This document shows, in pieces, positions 8,193 through 15,542 of a DNA stretch of 19,637 bases. The stretch lies in assembly GCA_008636095.1 (NCBI GenBank), contig VSJD01000349.1:1-19637 (forward strand), written 5' to 3'. Made by a program: the position numbers and the translations under genes. This stretch comes from Kiritimatiellota bacterium. GTDB lineage: Bacteria > Verrucomicrobiota > Kiritimatiellia > JAAZAB01. The notes under the pieces were generated by a model. That model had not been told where the DNA came from, searched no databases, and saw only the letters and a program-made list of their open reading frames with translations. Positions within the stretch are counted from its first letter, which is position 1; the number at the start of each line of letters is the position of its first letter.

Positions 8193-9800
8193 TCAAAATT
8201 GAAAATAAATGAAGGCGCTTCCGCCGGATGAACTGAAAAAGAGGCCGAGCACCATCAAAACCGCGATGCCCACCCTCACAAAACCTGTTTTCAGCACATC
8301 CTGAAAACGCGACTCGCATAAAAACTCATAAATCCAAACCAATCCTACCAGCACCAGTATCAACACCGGGATTTGCGGATCCTGCCACGCCGCAGTGAAA
8401 ATACGCCGAATAATCAATAGCGCCTCAGGCAATGACTGGGCACGAAAAAAAATCCAGGTAAAGGTCACAAAAGTAAAAACAAAAAACTGTTTGACTATTT
8501 TTGGCACCCGCTTGCGATAAAAGGCCGAGCGTTCCAACCCGAATGTACCTGCCAGACCGAGCCCGTGCAACGCGCCCCAGGCCACAAACGTCCATGCCGC
8601 GCCGTGCCAGATGCCCGAAACGAGGAAGGTCACCACCAAGGCCAAGGCTATGCCCGCGTTGCGCCACGTCCGCCAGCGCATTTGCAGCGGCATGAAAATA
8701 TAATCCAAAATCCATCGCGAAAATGAAATATGCCAGCGCCGCCAGAAATCGCCCAGGCCGGTTGCCAGATACGGATGGTTGAAGTTCAAAACCAGGTTGA
8801 ATCCCATAAGTTTTGCCACACCCCGCGCCATGTCCGTATAGCCGCCGAAGTCAAAGAAAATTTGCCACGCATAGGCGACGCTGGCGAGGATCAGCGCCGG
8901 CGCGCCGAAAGTTTGAGGCGCGGCATAAACGCGCTCAACATACAAGGCCAGCCATCCGGCCAACACCATTTTTTTGAACAGGCCGGTGAGGAACAGCGAC
9001 AGAGCGTCCGTGAAGTTTTGCGCGCAAATTGCCGGAAATTGCCGGAACTGCGGCAACAGCTGTTCCGCCCGTTCGATCGGGCCAGCCATAAGCTGGGGGA
9101 AAAAGCAAACGAAATTTGCAAAGCGGAGAAGGTTCCGCTCACGTGCCGTCTTTCCAAGATATAAATCGATGAGGTACCCCATGGCCTGGAAAGTGAAGAA
9201 CGAAATGCCGATCGGCAGGAGATAATCAAGACCGAACGGCATGAGCGCAGAAGCATCGGGCAGCTTTGCCGGAATATGCAGCCAGGATAGAACCGCATTA
9301 AGATTTTCACTGATGAACCGGGCATATTTGAAGAACAGCAGGGGCACGCCGGCGTTGAACAAGCCAACCACGAGCCAAATTTCACGGCTCCCGTAAAGCG
9401 CGCCCAGGGCCATGAGCAGCATGATCAAGCCGAGTCCGCCCGCGAACGGCCGCAGTGTTTGCGGTCCGGCCCAGGCCATGCCCCCAAAAACCAGGCTCCC
9501 CAGGATGAAAAGGATAAAAGCGGTTTTTACCAGCCGGTCATTAAACTGAAACCGTAGCAAGCGTGCGCGAAGATTCGTCTTTTGGTTTTCAACAGGGCAG
9601 CGGTCCATCAATGCCGCCAGAATAAAAACAACTACGGTGATATAGAAAATAAGGACGAGATAATAGGGATTCCACCACCCATAAAAAAAGTAAGAGGCGG
9701 CAATAAGTCCCAAGAGCCAAAACGGGGTTTTGCGCAGCGCAAAAAACGCCGGCAACACGATCAGCAGGAAGCATAGGAATGGCCAGGTATAAAAGAGCAT
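8193..9800 (-). CDS. MBOAT-family membrane O-acyltransferase (AlgI/DltB type)
   Basis: A 535-residue polytopic membrane protein that moves an acyl group across or onto the outer side of the membrane for transfer to an exported acceptor. The family signature is strong: SYFFYGWWNPYYLVL near residue 36, LLPIGISFFTFQAMGYLID at 194, FFPQLMAGPIERAEQLLPQ at 233, FFDFGGYTDMARGVAKLMG at 315, NHPYLATGLGDFWRRWHIS at 341 (His357), SGIWHGAAWTF with the catalytic His399, and the terminal FIYFQF. About 75 residues between positions 75 and 150 add extra hydrophobic segments compared with the shortest AlgI proteins. It follows the carrier-protein gene by 62 nt and precedes the ligase; only a weak GAGA ribosome site is seen. 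By position it is the DltB equivalent. Acyl donor and acceptor are unknown. Confidence 0.93.
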   Translation of the reverse strand: MLFYTWPFLCFLLIVLPAFFALRKTPFWLLGLIAASYFFYGWWNPYYLVLIFYITVVVFILAALMDRCPVENQKTNLRARLLRFQFNDRLVKTAFILFILGSLVFGGMAWAGPQTLRPFAGGLGLIMLLMALGALYGSREIWLVVGLFNAGVPLLFFKYARFISENLNAVLSWLHIPAKLPDASALMPFGLDYLLPIGISFFTFQAMGYLIDLYLGKTARERNLLRFANFVCFFPQLMAGPIERAEQLLPQFRQFPAICAQNFTDALSLFLTGLFKKMVLAGWLALYVERVYAAPQTFGAPALILASVAYAWQIFFDFGGYTDMARGVAKLMGFNLVLNFNHPYLATGLGDFWRRWHISFSRWILDYIFMPLQMRWRTWRNAGIALALVVTFLVSGIWHGAAWTFVAWGALHGLGLAGTFGLERSAFYRKRVPKIVKQFFVFTFVTFTWIFFRAQSLPEALLIIRRIFTAAWQDPQIPVLILVLVGLVWIYEFLCESRFQDVLKTGFVRVGIAVLMVLGLFFSSSGGSAFIYFQF

Positions 9801-9862
9801 ATATGAAATCTCGCGAGTTGAAAACGCGCCTTGCGGAACCAGCCCGGGCGGCTTCAGCGCGG

Positions 9863-10108
9863 TTACGAGCCGGCGGCCCCCAGCTTATTTTCAATGTTCC
9901 GCAGTAGATCGCCGACATTCTTGAAAGTCAACAGTTCTCTTTCAGTAAACCGAATGCTAAAGCCTTCTTCCACGGCCAGGATCAGGTTCACATGGGACAA
10001 GGAATCCCAGCCGTCAATGTCGCCGGCGGTCATCTCCGGGCAGATATTGATTTCGTCGTTTTCAAAGACGGTTCGGAAAATATCGTTTAGTTTTTCAGCG
10101 GTTTTCAT
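9863..10108 (-). CDS. Acyl carrier protein
   Basis: An 81-residue acidic carrier with the phosphopantetheine attachment motif GWDSLSHVNLI (Ser in DSL, about residue 37), followed by the helix II to III pattern EEGFSIRFTERELLTFKNV and the final helix DLLRNIENKL. The serine would carry a 4'-phosphopantetheine arm holding the acyl group. It resembles stand-alone carriers of modification clusters more than fatty-acid AcpP, because no fatty-acid synthesis genes lie nearby and an MBOAT gene follows directly. It starts 4 nt after the FGE-domain gene stop with GGAGGGTG upstream, so the two are translationally close. By position it is the DltC equivalent. Its cargo is inferred from the neighbouring ligase. 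Confidence 0.9.
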   Translation of the reverse strand: MKTAEKLNDIFRTVFENDEINICPEMTAGDIDGWDSLSHVNLILAVEEGFSIRFTERELLTFKNVGDLLRNIENKLGAAGS

Positions 10109-10112
10109 AATG

Positions 10113-10943
10113 TCATTTCACCCTCCGTACACAGCGGAACCCATACGTATCATAGCCCTGACAGATGTCCGCGGTTACGGGATTATCCGCCATCCTTGCT
10201 GATGAACTCAAGTTTTTTGCCCGGCTGGCCCAGGCGCCGCCCCGGAGCACCCGCTTGTTTCCGCTTTGCGGTCCCGACGGATTATTCTCCGGACTGATTG
10301 AATAATATCCGGGATCATAAAAGTCATGGCACCATTCCGCCACGTTGCCATACATATCATAAAGTCCAAAAGGATTGGGTTTCTTTGTGCCGACTTTATG
10401 CGCTTTCTCGTCGGAATTATTCCGGTACCATGCATACTGCCGCAGTTCCGATTCGCCGCCGTTGAAAAAACAGTTCCCGGTCGTCCCGGCGCGGCAGGCG
10501 TATTCCCATTCCGCTTCAGTCGGAAGCCGGTAACCGCTGGCGGTGAAATCACACTCCCATGTTTGAGGATTATAACACGGCTTAAGCCCCTCCTTTTCAG
10601 ATCTGGCGTTGCAGTAGAGCGCGGCTTCCGGCCACCTGATCTGTTCCACCGGCCCCTGGATATCCCTGAATTTTGACGGGTTAATTTTAGTCAGTTTCTG
10701 GAAAGATTCCTGGGTTACCTCGCAAGCGTCCATATAAAAACTATCCACTACCACCTTGTGAACTTCTTTCTCGTCATCTTTGCCGTTTGCCGAACCCATC
10801 CGCAACGAACCGCCCGGTATCAAAACCATTTTTACGCCGCCAAAACCCGTGATTTTCCTGGCTAACTCTTCCCCGGCGGCAAACTGAAGCAAGATTGCGA
10901 ACGTTAAAGCCACGCCCAGAGCTTTTATATGATGTTTTTTCAC
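10113..10943 (-). CDS. Secreted FGE-sulfatase (SUMF1/EgtB/PvdO-fold) domain protein
   Basis: A 276-residue protein with a signal peptide (MKKHHIKALGVALTFAILLQ, cleavage near AAG-E25) followed by one complete FGE-sulfatase domain. Landmarks are VLIPGGSLRMGS, VVVDSFYMDACEVTQESF, GYRLPTEAEWEYACRAGT, GLYDMYGNVAEW, RVLRGGAWASRA and the closing YGFRCVR. In formylglycine-generating enzymes two active-site cysteines lie shortly after the GG(S/A)(Y/W) motif; here that stretch reads AWASRAKNLSSSARM with none, so it is probably not a sulfatase-activating enzyme. Related domains serve in other oxidative reactions or as sugar-binding or scaffold modules. The GTG start is backed by AGGAGGA 7 nt upstream. 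It lies 15 nt after the 406-residue secreted protein and 4 nt before the carrier-protein gene, so it belongs to the operon. Role unknown. Confidence 0.88.
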   Translation of the reverse strand: MKKHHIKALGVALTFAILLQFAAGEELARKITGFGGVKMVLIPGGSLRMGSANGKDDEKEVHKVVVDSFYMDACEVTQESFQKLTKINPSKFRDIQGPVEQIRWPEAALYCNARSEKEGLKPCYNPQTWECDFTASGYRLPTEAEWEYACRAGTTGNCFFNGGESELRQYAWYRNNSDEKAHKVGTKKPNPFGLYDMYGNVAEWCHDFYDPGYYSISPENNPSGPQSGNKRVLRGGAWASRAKNLSSSARMADNPVTADICQGYDTYGFRCVRRVK

Positions 10944-10950
10944 CGTCTGA

Positions 10951-10957
10951 TCCTCCT
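10951..10957 (-). promoter_or_regulatory. Strong ribosome binding site for the FGE-domain gene
   Basis: AGGAGGA lies in the 15-nt gap after the upstream TAG and 7 nt before the GTG at 10943. It is the best Shine-Dalgarno in the window and makes the GTG start convincing. Confidence 0.65.
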
Positions 10958-10958
10958 G

Positions 10959-12179
10959 CTATTTTCTGTAATAAATATCCACCGGTTTGCCGCCGGGCAA
11001 TATATCGAATTTAATCCCGCGCTTTTCCTTAAAGACGACATATTCATAACGGATTTCCTGCTTATCGCAAAAAGCCTTCGCTTCCCACGTTTGAGGAGGC
11101 AGGATAATTATTGCCGTAAGGGACTGTTCTGATTTAAATCCCTCGGGAAACCCTATTAACGATACTTTTATGTGATTCTTGCCGTCATCATCCTTTATAA
11201 CCTTCGCGGATTTCATCAGCTTTATGTAATTACCGACTTTTTCAACAGAATCTTTCCAGATCACGCAATCTAGCTTGCCTAAATATTCAAGGTGCTTTTT
11301 ATAACCTTCTTCCGAAGATTTACGCGCTGATTCCGGGTAGACCTCAATCAACCATTTCTTCTCATTCTCGGCTTTATCCGCCATTGCGTTCGCATCATCC
11401 GGCAGTTTCTTTCCTTCGGTATTGAAAATGATTGTATTATCGCCTTTGGGCGCCGTTGCCTTGTCATTTATTATTGATACGGCGCAATCCTTATCCCAAT
11501 ACCATGCGCAAATCATGCCGTCCATGCCTGCGGTGGCAGCTTTGCCGGCCGCTTTAATCCCGGCGATGCGGACGCCGATTGTGTTTTTTGACTGAAGTTC
11601 TTTGATATTCAGGCTTCTCAAATTCTCCACTTTTGAAATAGAAAACCATGACTGGCAAAGACACTTTTTCCCTTTCATCTCAAAACTCTGCCTCTTCCCG
11701 AACTCGATTACCTCCGGATTTACCGTAACGCTGAATATCCCGAAAAGATCGTTATTGACGTCAATGAACACGGTTTCAAACTTCGCTGTCGCAAGCTCTG
11801 ATTTCCAGCTGATAGCCGCTTCATAAGGCGTATTGATTTCAAGAATCTTTCTGCCGTTCATCAAAAGCTCGTGAAAACCCTTGTCCCCAAAATTACAGCC
11901 CATTCCCGCCGCCATTATGAACGTCACCTTATTGTTTCTGAGGTTTTCCGGAACAATCGCCGATTGCCATCTCATAAATTCAAGGCCGCTCGCCGGATAT
12001 TCCCAGAAACTATCCGTAAGTTCCCCGGTAAGACAGGTGTATTTCTCGGCGTTGGAAGCCTTCACCCCGACACTCCAGTCTACCCCGTCGACAACATCCT
12101 GTTCCGAACCGCAAACACCTTCCATCGCCATTAAACCGGACATTAGAAATACCAATGTTAAATCCAATTTCCTTTTCAT
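10959..12179 (-). CDS. Secreted protein of unknown function with a beta-sandwich-like N-terminal region
   Basis: The 406-residue product begins with a signal peptide (MKRKLDLTLVFLMSGLMAME, cleavage near VCG-S25). I cannot name a family with confidence. Residues about 45-190 (SFWEYPASGLEFMRW, AAGMGCNFGDKGFHELLMNG, FGIFSVTVNPEVIEFG) have alternating strands, a central N-G-(R/K) turn and an aromatic pattern reminiscent of carbohydrate-binding jelly-roll modules that recur in secreted proteins of the PVC group. Residues about 215-310 read like an esterase- or peptidase-like core (GMDGMICAWYWDKDCAVSII) without a visible catalytic triad, and the last 100 are strand-rich, ending VDIYYRK. It follows the FecR-like gene by 34 nt. 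An AGGA lies about 12 nt before the ATG. It could be the sensed surface component, a glycan binder or a target of the acylation genes; none is proven. Confidence 0.8.
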   Translation of the reverse strand: MKRKLDLTLVFLMSGLMAMEGVCGSEQDVVDGVDWSVGVKASNAEKYTCLTGELTDSFWEYPASGLEFMRWQSAIVPENLRNNKVTFIMAAGMGCNFGDKGFHELLMNGRKILEINTPYEAAISWKSELATAKFETVFIDVNNDLFGIFSVTVNPEVIEFGKRQSFEMKGKKCLCQSWFSISKVENLRSLNIKELQSKNTIGVRIAGIKAAGKAATAGMDGMICAWYWDKDCAVSIINDKATAPKGDNTIIFNTEGKKLPDDANAMADKAENEKKWLIEVYPESARKSSEEGYKKHLEYLGKLDCVIWKDSVEKVGNYIKLMKSAKVIKDDDGKNHIKVSLIGFPEGFKSEQSLTAIIILPPQTWEAKAFCDKQEIRYEYVVFKEKRGIKFDILPGGKPVDIYYRK

Positions 12180-12213
12180 CTTTTATTGCCGTCCTTTCTC
12201 TATTGATCCCAAA

Positions 12214-13305
12214 TCAGGAGTAATTTGCGCCTCTTCTTTTGATGCTCTTGATGGTGTTCTCAAGACATATATCCACGTTTTTTCGCTTCTGATAATTAAC
12301 GAGCAGTTCCTCATATTTTGATTCGCTCAGCGAAAGTTGTTTTTTTAACTCCGCGAACCGGGCGCCGGCTTTGGATCCTTCTGCCGACAGTTCCGCCGCC
12401 AGCAACTTTGAAGTTCCTTCTTGCGATAACACCAGACAATACCCGGCTTCAATTGTTAACGGATTCGGTTTATCCGCCAGTTCCAGAGAAACCGAACCGC
12501 AACTGACTTCCACAAAAACACTACCGTTTGAAACCGCCAGTATGAACCTGGCATCCCTGGCGCTTAATTCGCCCCCCGGTAAAGACACCTTGAATACCCC
12601 GTGATTTTTCGCTTTCAATATGTCGGCATCAATAACGCCTTCGCGTAGGCACATTTTTCTGCCCCCTGGTTGCGTCCCGCTCCCCGTATTCAAGCCGGAA
12701 ACCTCGGAAAATTTAATAGTGCTGCCACCGCCGATTTCTATCCGGCTCAAGTCTGAAAACATAACAAATGAACAGCTTCCGGCATAAGTCCTGATTATAT
12801 CCTTATCCTCAATCTGCATGCCGTTGTTAATGGCCGACCGTTTCATATTCCTTTCAAGCAGTCCCCCCGGAGTTGACGTCAGGAGACACGGCCTTGACGC
12901 CGGCCTGCCTTTCGCGCCACCGTTATAATGCGCCATAAGGCAAATGCCGCCGACGCCAAGCAATATCATAAAGCTCGCCGCCAAAGATAAATTTCTAATC
13001 GCAAATATATTCTTGTGTCCATCAGTCAAAGCCTCGCCGGATTTCAGGCTTGTCGCTTTTATTCCATTCATGACATTATTGATAAAATACTTGCTGTTTG
13101 CGGCCTCGTTCCCAAAGCCTGTGCTCACCGCAAGAATCCCTTCCATTACCCGGCGTTTGGATTCGCAAACAGCCGCGTCAGCCATAATCTGCCCCATAAT
13201 CGCGGCGGCGCCCCCCTTCGCTAATCCGAAGTGAGCGAAAAGCAATCCATCAAAAGCTCTTTTAACCGCCTCGTTTTTAATATCGCCTTTATTCCCGGCG
13301 TTCAT
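12214..13305 (-). CDS. FecR-like transmembrane anti-sigma factor / regulator
   Basis: A 363-residue protein with a helical N-terminal part of about 100 residues, one membrane segment (LSLAASFMILLGVGGICLMA, about 106-125) and a periplasmic FecR-type region. That region has the usual beta elements: CSFVMFSDLSRIEIGGGSTI, CLREGVIDADI, FKVSLPGGELSARDARFILAV and VFVEVSCGSVSLEL. FecR proteins hold or activate a partner ECF sigma factor in response to an outer-surface signal. Its start overlaps the sigma gene stop by 4 nt (ATGA), the normal arrangement of such a pair. A charged helix at the C-terminus (FAELKKQLSLSESKYEELLV) could form a short coiled coil and is less typical. No TonB-dependent receptor is nearby, so the signal input differs from iron-type systems or lies elsewhere. 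Confidence 0.85.
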   Translation of the reverse strand: MNAGNKGDIKNEAVKRAFDGLLFAHFGLAKGGAAAIMGQIMADAAVCESKRRVMEGILAVSTGFGNEAANSKYFINNVMNGIKATSLKSGEALTDGHKNIFAIRNLSLAASFMILLGVGGICLMAHYNGGAKGRPASRPCLLTSTPGGLLERNMKRSAINNGMQIEDKDIIRTYAGSCSFVMFSDLSRIEIGGGSTIKFSEVSGLNTGSGTQPGGRKMCLREGVIDADILKAKNHGVFKVSLPGGELSARDARFILAVSNGSVFVEVSCGSVSLELADKPNPLTIEAGYCLVLSQEGTSKLLAAELSAEGSKAGARFAELKKQLSLSESKYEELLVNYQKRKNVDICLENTIKSIKRRGANYS

Positions 13306-13847
13306 ATTTCCATTACTCCCTCTTCAGCGCCCGTCATTTTTTTGTCAATACATGCTTTTAAACCGCCGCGGATCCTTTCAAGCCTTTTTCTGACGGTCGG
13401 TTCGCTTAAATGTTCACTTTCCGCTATTTCCGCGCATTTCCTCTTTTCATAATAAAAAAGTTCGACAATCCTTCTATGGATTAACGACAAGGTCTCGAGG
13501 CATTTCTTAAGAATGCCAAAAACATCATTCCCGCTATTTCTGCCGAGTTCATCCCAGTTTTCGTATTCCCTTTCGATCAAGTCTATTATCTCCTGCTCAA
13601 GCGGTATTTCCCGATTTTTCCTGATTCTTTCCAGATATTTATTTCTGATTATTCCTCTTATCCAGCTTCCAAAACTACCCAGCATAGAATCAAAATTATC
13701 GAAGCTTTTAAATGCTTCCATAAGCGATTCCTGCGCAACCTCTTGCGCCGTATGGTAATTCTCCGACAGCGAATAGGCGTAAGCCAAAGCCATTTTATGA
13801 TGCTTAATCAGTAGTTCCTCAAACATCTTAACCTTATCCTGATTCAC
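13302..13847 (-). CDS. ECF-type RNA polymerase sigma-70 factor
   Basis: A 181-residue extracytoplasmic-function sigma factor with only regions 2 and 4, as the family requires. Region 2 spans about residues 17-76: AYSLSENYHTAQEVAQESL, then FGSWIRGIIRNKYLERIRK. Region 4 lies near 115-165: LIHRRIVELFYYEKRKCAEI, followed by the helix-turn-helix EHLSEPTVRKRLERIRGGL. It would direct RNA polymerase to its own operon and perhaps other sites. The start is GTG at 13847 with AAGGTGA upstream. It is the first gene of the ten-gene minus-strand series and overlaps the FecR-like gene by 4 nt. It looks more AT-rich by eye than the glycosyltransferase and ATPase genes to its right, which hints at a separate origin. 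Confidence 0.93.
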   Translation of the reverse strand: MNQDKVKMFEELLIKHHKMALAYAYSLSENYHTAQEVAQESLMEAFKSFDNFDSMLGSFGSWIRGIIRNKYLERIRKNREIPLEQEIIDLIEREYENWDELGRNSGNDVFGILKKCLETLSLIHRRIVELFYYEKRKCAEIAESEHLSEPTVRKRLERIRGGLKACIDKKMTGAEEGVMEI

Positions 13848-13880
13848 AAATCACCTTCACTCTATTGTTGAGAGTTTGAT

Positions 13881-13911
13881 ATATATTGATGAAAACACTA
13901 AAAATGTGACA
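13881..13911 (-). promoter_or_regulatory. Candidate promoter of the sigma-factor operon
   Basis: On the minus strand TGTCAC (13911-13906) is followed after about 17 nt by an AT-rich TCAATATATATC run (13889-13878), placing a transcript start about 25 nt upstream of the GTG at 13847. The -10 area is TATA-like. It could be a housekeeping promoter or the target of the ECF factor itself; the sequence alone does not decide. Confidence 0.35.
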
Positions 13912-13952
13912 GAATATCTTTAAATATTTATGAAACGGCCCGAAACACCTAC

Positions 13953-14123
13953 GGCTGTGTCATCCTCGCGGCTCACCAGGGACGGTTCGCCCTACCTGAT
14001 ACGATGTCTTCGGGAATAGTAGGGCGCGGCCCCGCGCAACGCGGGGGCAAGCGTCATCGTTTACCACGCTTGTAGCTTGGCCCAGCCGTCTGAAAACGGC
14101 CATTATACGAGAATGACGCAGCC
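13953..14123. repeat. 171-bp structured non-coding element with 16-nt terminal inverted repeats
   Basis: GGCTGTGTCATCCTCG (13953-13968) pairs with CGAGAATGACGCAGCC (14108-14123): 15 of 16 positions pair, including one G-U, with a single mismatch. Between the ends are four further hairpins: AGGG-A-CG / CG-CCCT (13978-13993), CCCCGCG/CGCGGGG with a CAA loop (14030-14046), CAAGCGT/ACGCTTG (14048-14072) and GCCGT/ACGGC (14085-14100). The whole would fold as a multibranched structure. No open frame explains it. It may be a MITE-like mobile repeat, a dispersed intergenic repeat, or a structured RNA. Clear target-site duplications are not visible at the ends. Confidence 0.6.
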
Positions 14124-14341
14124 CTGTGACCTCATCACGGATCCACTCTTCAGATTTGACAACCCGGCCACCTTTTTACACATTCCCACCATGAAAATGC
14201 TTCATCGGGTTGGTTTCGAAAGGCGGATGTCCGTGCCACCAGAAAAGTGATCGAAGTGCTGCGGGCAGGCAGGTATTCTGCGGCTCGTTACTCGTCCTCT
14301 GTCGTCCACCGTCCCGCCGGTCCCGCCCCATCCCTTCACAC
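14124..14341. other. Non-coding stretch beyond the 171-bp element
   Basis: No gene is supported here. It lies downstream of the glycosyltransferase stop. Only short frames without ribosome sites occur, and the part next to the glycosyltransferase (14291-14324) holds four loosely spaced GTCC units. No clear terminator for the glycosyltransferase was found. Confidence 0.5.
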
Positions 14342-15448
14342 TTAGCCCCGAATCCGTCGGCTGGCAGACGCCACATTCAGCATCTCCAGCGCGATGGTCA
14401 TCACGCATTCGGACGTTATCGCACGCACGCAGGAGCCGTCTTTGAACTTGCATCGTTCTGCAAAACAGGGCTGACAGCGCAGGTTGCCTGCCACCACCCG
14501 GTTGCGATCACCATAGGGACCCGTACGCTTCTTGTCGGTCGGGCCGAATACGGCCAGGACGGGCGTGCCCAGGCTGGCCGCCATGTGCATGGGACCGGAA
14601 TCATTGGCAATCACCAGGTTCATGGCCTGCAACACTCCGCCCAATTGCGGCAGGGATAGTTTGCCGGCCAGGTTCATGACGCGTCCCTTGAATTCTTTTT
14701 CCATCTCCGCGCAGGCCGCCGCCTCCGCGGCGCCGCCGATCAGGAAAATTGAGGCGTTGGCATGTTCCTGCAGGTCGCGGCCGGTCTGGACGAACGAGGG
14801 CATCGGCCAGTTTTTACTCGGCCAGCGCGAAAACGGGATCAGCGCCACGCGGGGTTCCGGCTCGCCCACAAGTTGCATGGGAAACTCCAAGGGAAACACC
14901 GGCGGCAAGACAGGTAATCCCAAGTGCCGGACCACGTCCAGGTTTTCCTCGACGGCGTGCCGGTCCTTGTTGCGGGGGCCGGCTATTGTCTGGTAAAACA
15001 GCCGCGAACCTTCCCGGTGAAAGGATGGCCCTATCCGCTGACTGCCGCGCGCGAGCCGGGAGGCCAGCGCGCTCTTGAGAATGCCCTGCAGGTCCACAAT
15101 CAGGTCATACGGTTCGGCGCGCAGAGCCCGCACGTCGCCTATCAGGACGCCCGACCAGACATCCCGCGCAAGCGGGATGACGCGGTCCACGTCGGTAAAA
15201 CACGCTACCAGTTCCTGGTAGGCCGGATGCACCACCCAGTCAACCGTCGCTTGCAGGCCAGCCTTCAGGCAGTGCACGGCCGGGAGGGCGTGAAACAGGT
15301 CTCCCAACGAACTTAATTTAACCACCAGCACTCGTGAAGCAACTGCGCCAGCCCGTCTGGAGCGCGACGACTGCCTGTCCGCAATACTACGCATAGCGTT
15401 ACAGGCGGGCGGGCTGACGGATTGCGGGCGGACCGTCATTTTTTTCAT
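14342..15448 (-). CDS. Glycosyltransferase family 9 protein (heptosyltransferase-like)
   Basis: GT9 enzymes transfer ADP-heptose or related sugars to the lipopolysaccharide core at the inner membrane. The domain opens with RVLVVKLSSLGDLFHALPAV (residue 37 from this start), the canonical GT-B N-terminus with the SSLGD loop. YDLIVDLQGILKSAL follows. The C-terminal half has VALIPFSRWPSKNWP and ANDSGPMHMAASLGTPVLAV (DSGP at 283-286), then FGPTDKKRTGPYG. The tail holds five cysteines (C-x2-C-x4-C-x6-C-x7-C), common in this family. The frame stays open upstream to a TTG at 15565 inside the kinase-like gene; ATG 15448 is the most sensible start, with ATG 15394 possible, and neither has a good ribosome site. 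The donor and acceptor sugars cannot be assigned. The kinase-like gene lies 94 nt upstream on the same strand. Confidence 0.88.
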   Translation of the reverse strand: MKKMTVRPQSVSPPACNAMRSIADRQSSRSRRAGAVASRVLVVKLSSLGDLFHALPAVHCLKAGLQATVDWVVHPAYQELVACFTDVDRVIPLARDVWSGVLIGDVRALRAEPYDLIVDLQGILKSALASRLARGSQRIGPSFHREGSRLFYQTIAGPRNKDRHAVEENLDVVRHLGLPVLPPVFPLEFPMQLVGEPEPRVALIPFSRWPSKNWPMPSFVQTGRDLQEHANASIFLIGGAAEAAACAEMEKEFKGRVMNLAGKLSLPQLGGVLQAMNLVIANDSGPMHMAASLGTPVLAVFGPTDKKRTGPYGDRNRVVAGNLRCQPCFAERCKFKDGSCVRAITSECVMTIALEMLNVASASRRIRG

Positions 15449-15542
15449 ACCGGCATCATATCGCACAGCCAGACCCCGATGCAACGGAAAAACACGGCAT
15501 GCGTGGCATGCGGGAAGGGGCATGCCGGAAAGTTGGACCCGG

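Noticed and set aside
8891..9385. Minus-strand open frame of 164 codons inside the MBOAT gene
   Set aside because: It overlaps the MBOAT reading frame, whose motifs are unmistakable; its Ser/Cys-rich translation is typical of a shifted frame.
6464..10108. Calling the four core genes dltA-D and the product D-alanylation of teichoic acid
   Set aside because: The ligase has acetyl-CoA-synthetase motifs, not those of DltA, and an outer membrane is likely here, so only the four-part logic is shared.
14103..14183. 26-codon minus-strand frame beginning MCKKVAGL in the non-coding region
   Set aside because: No usable ribosome site, it runs into the inverted repeat of the structured element, and nothing supports translation.
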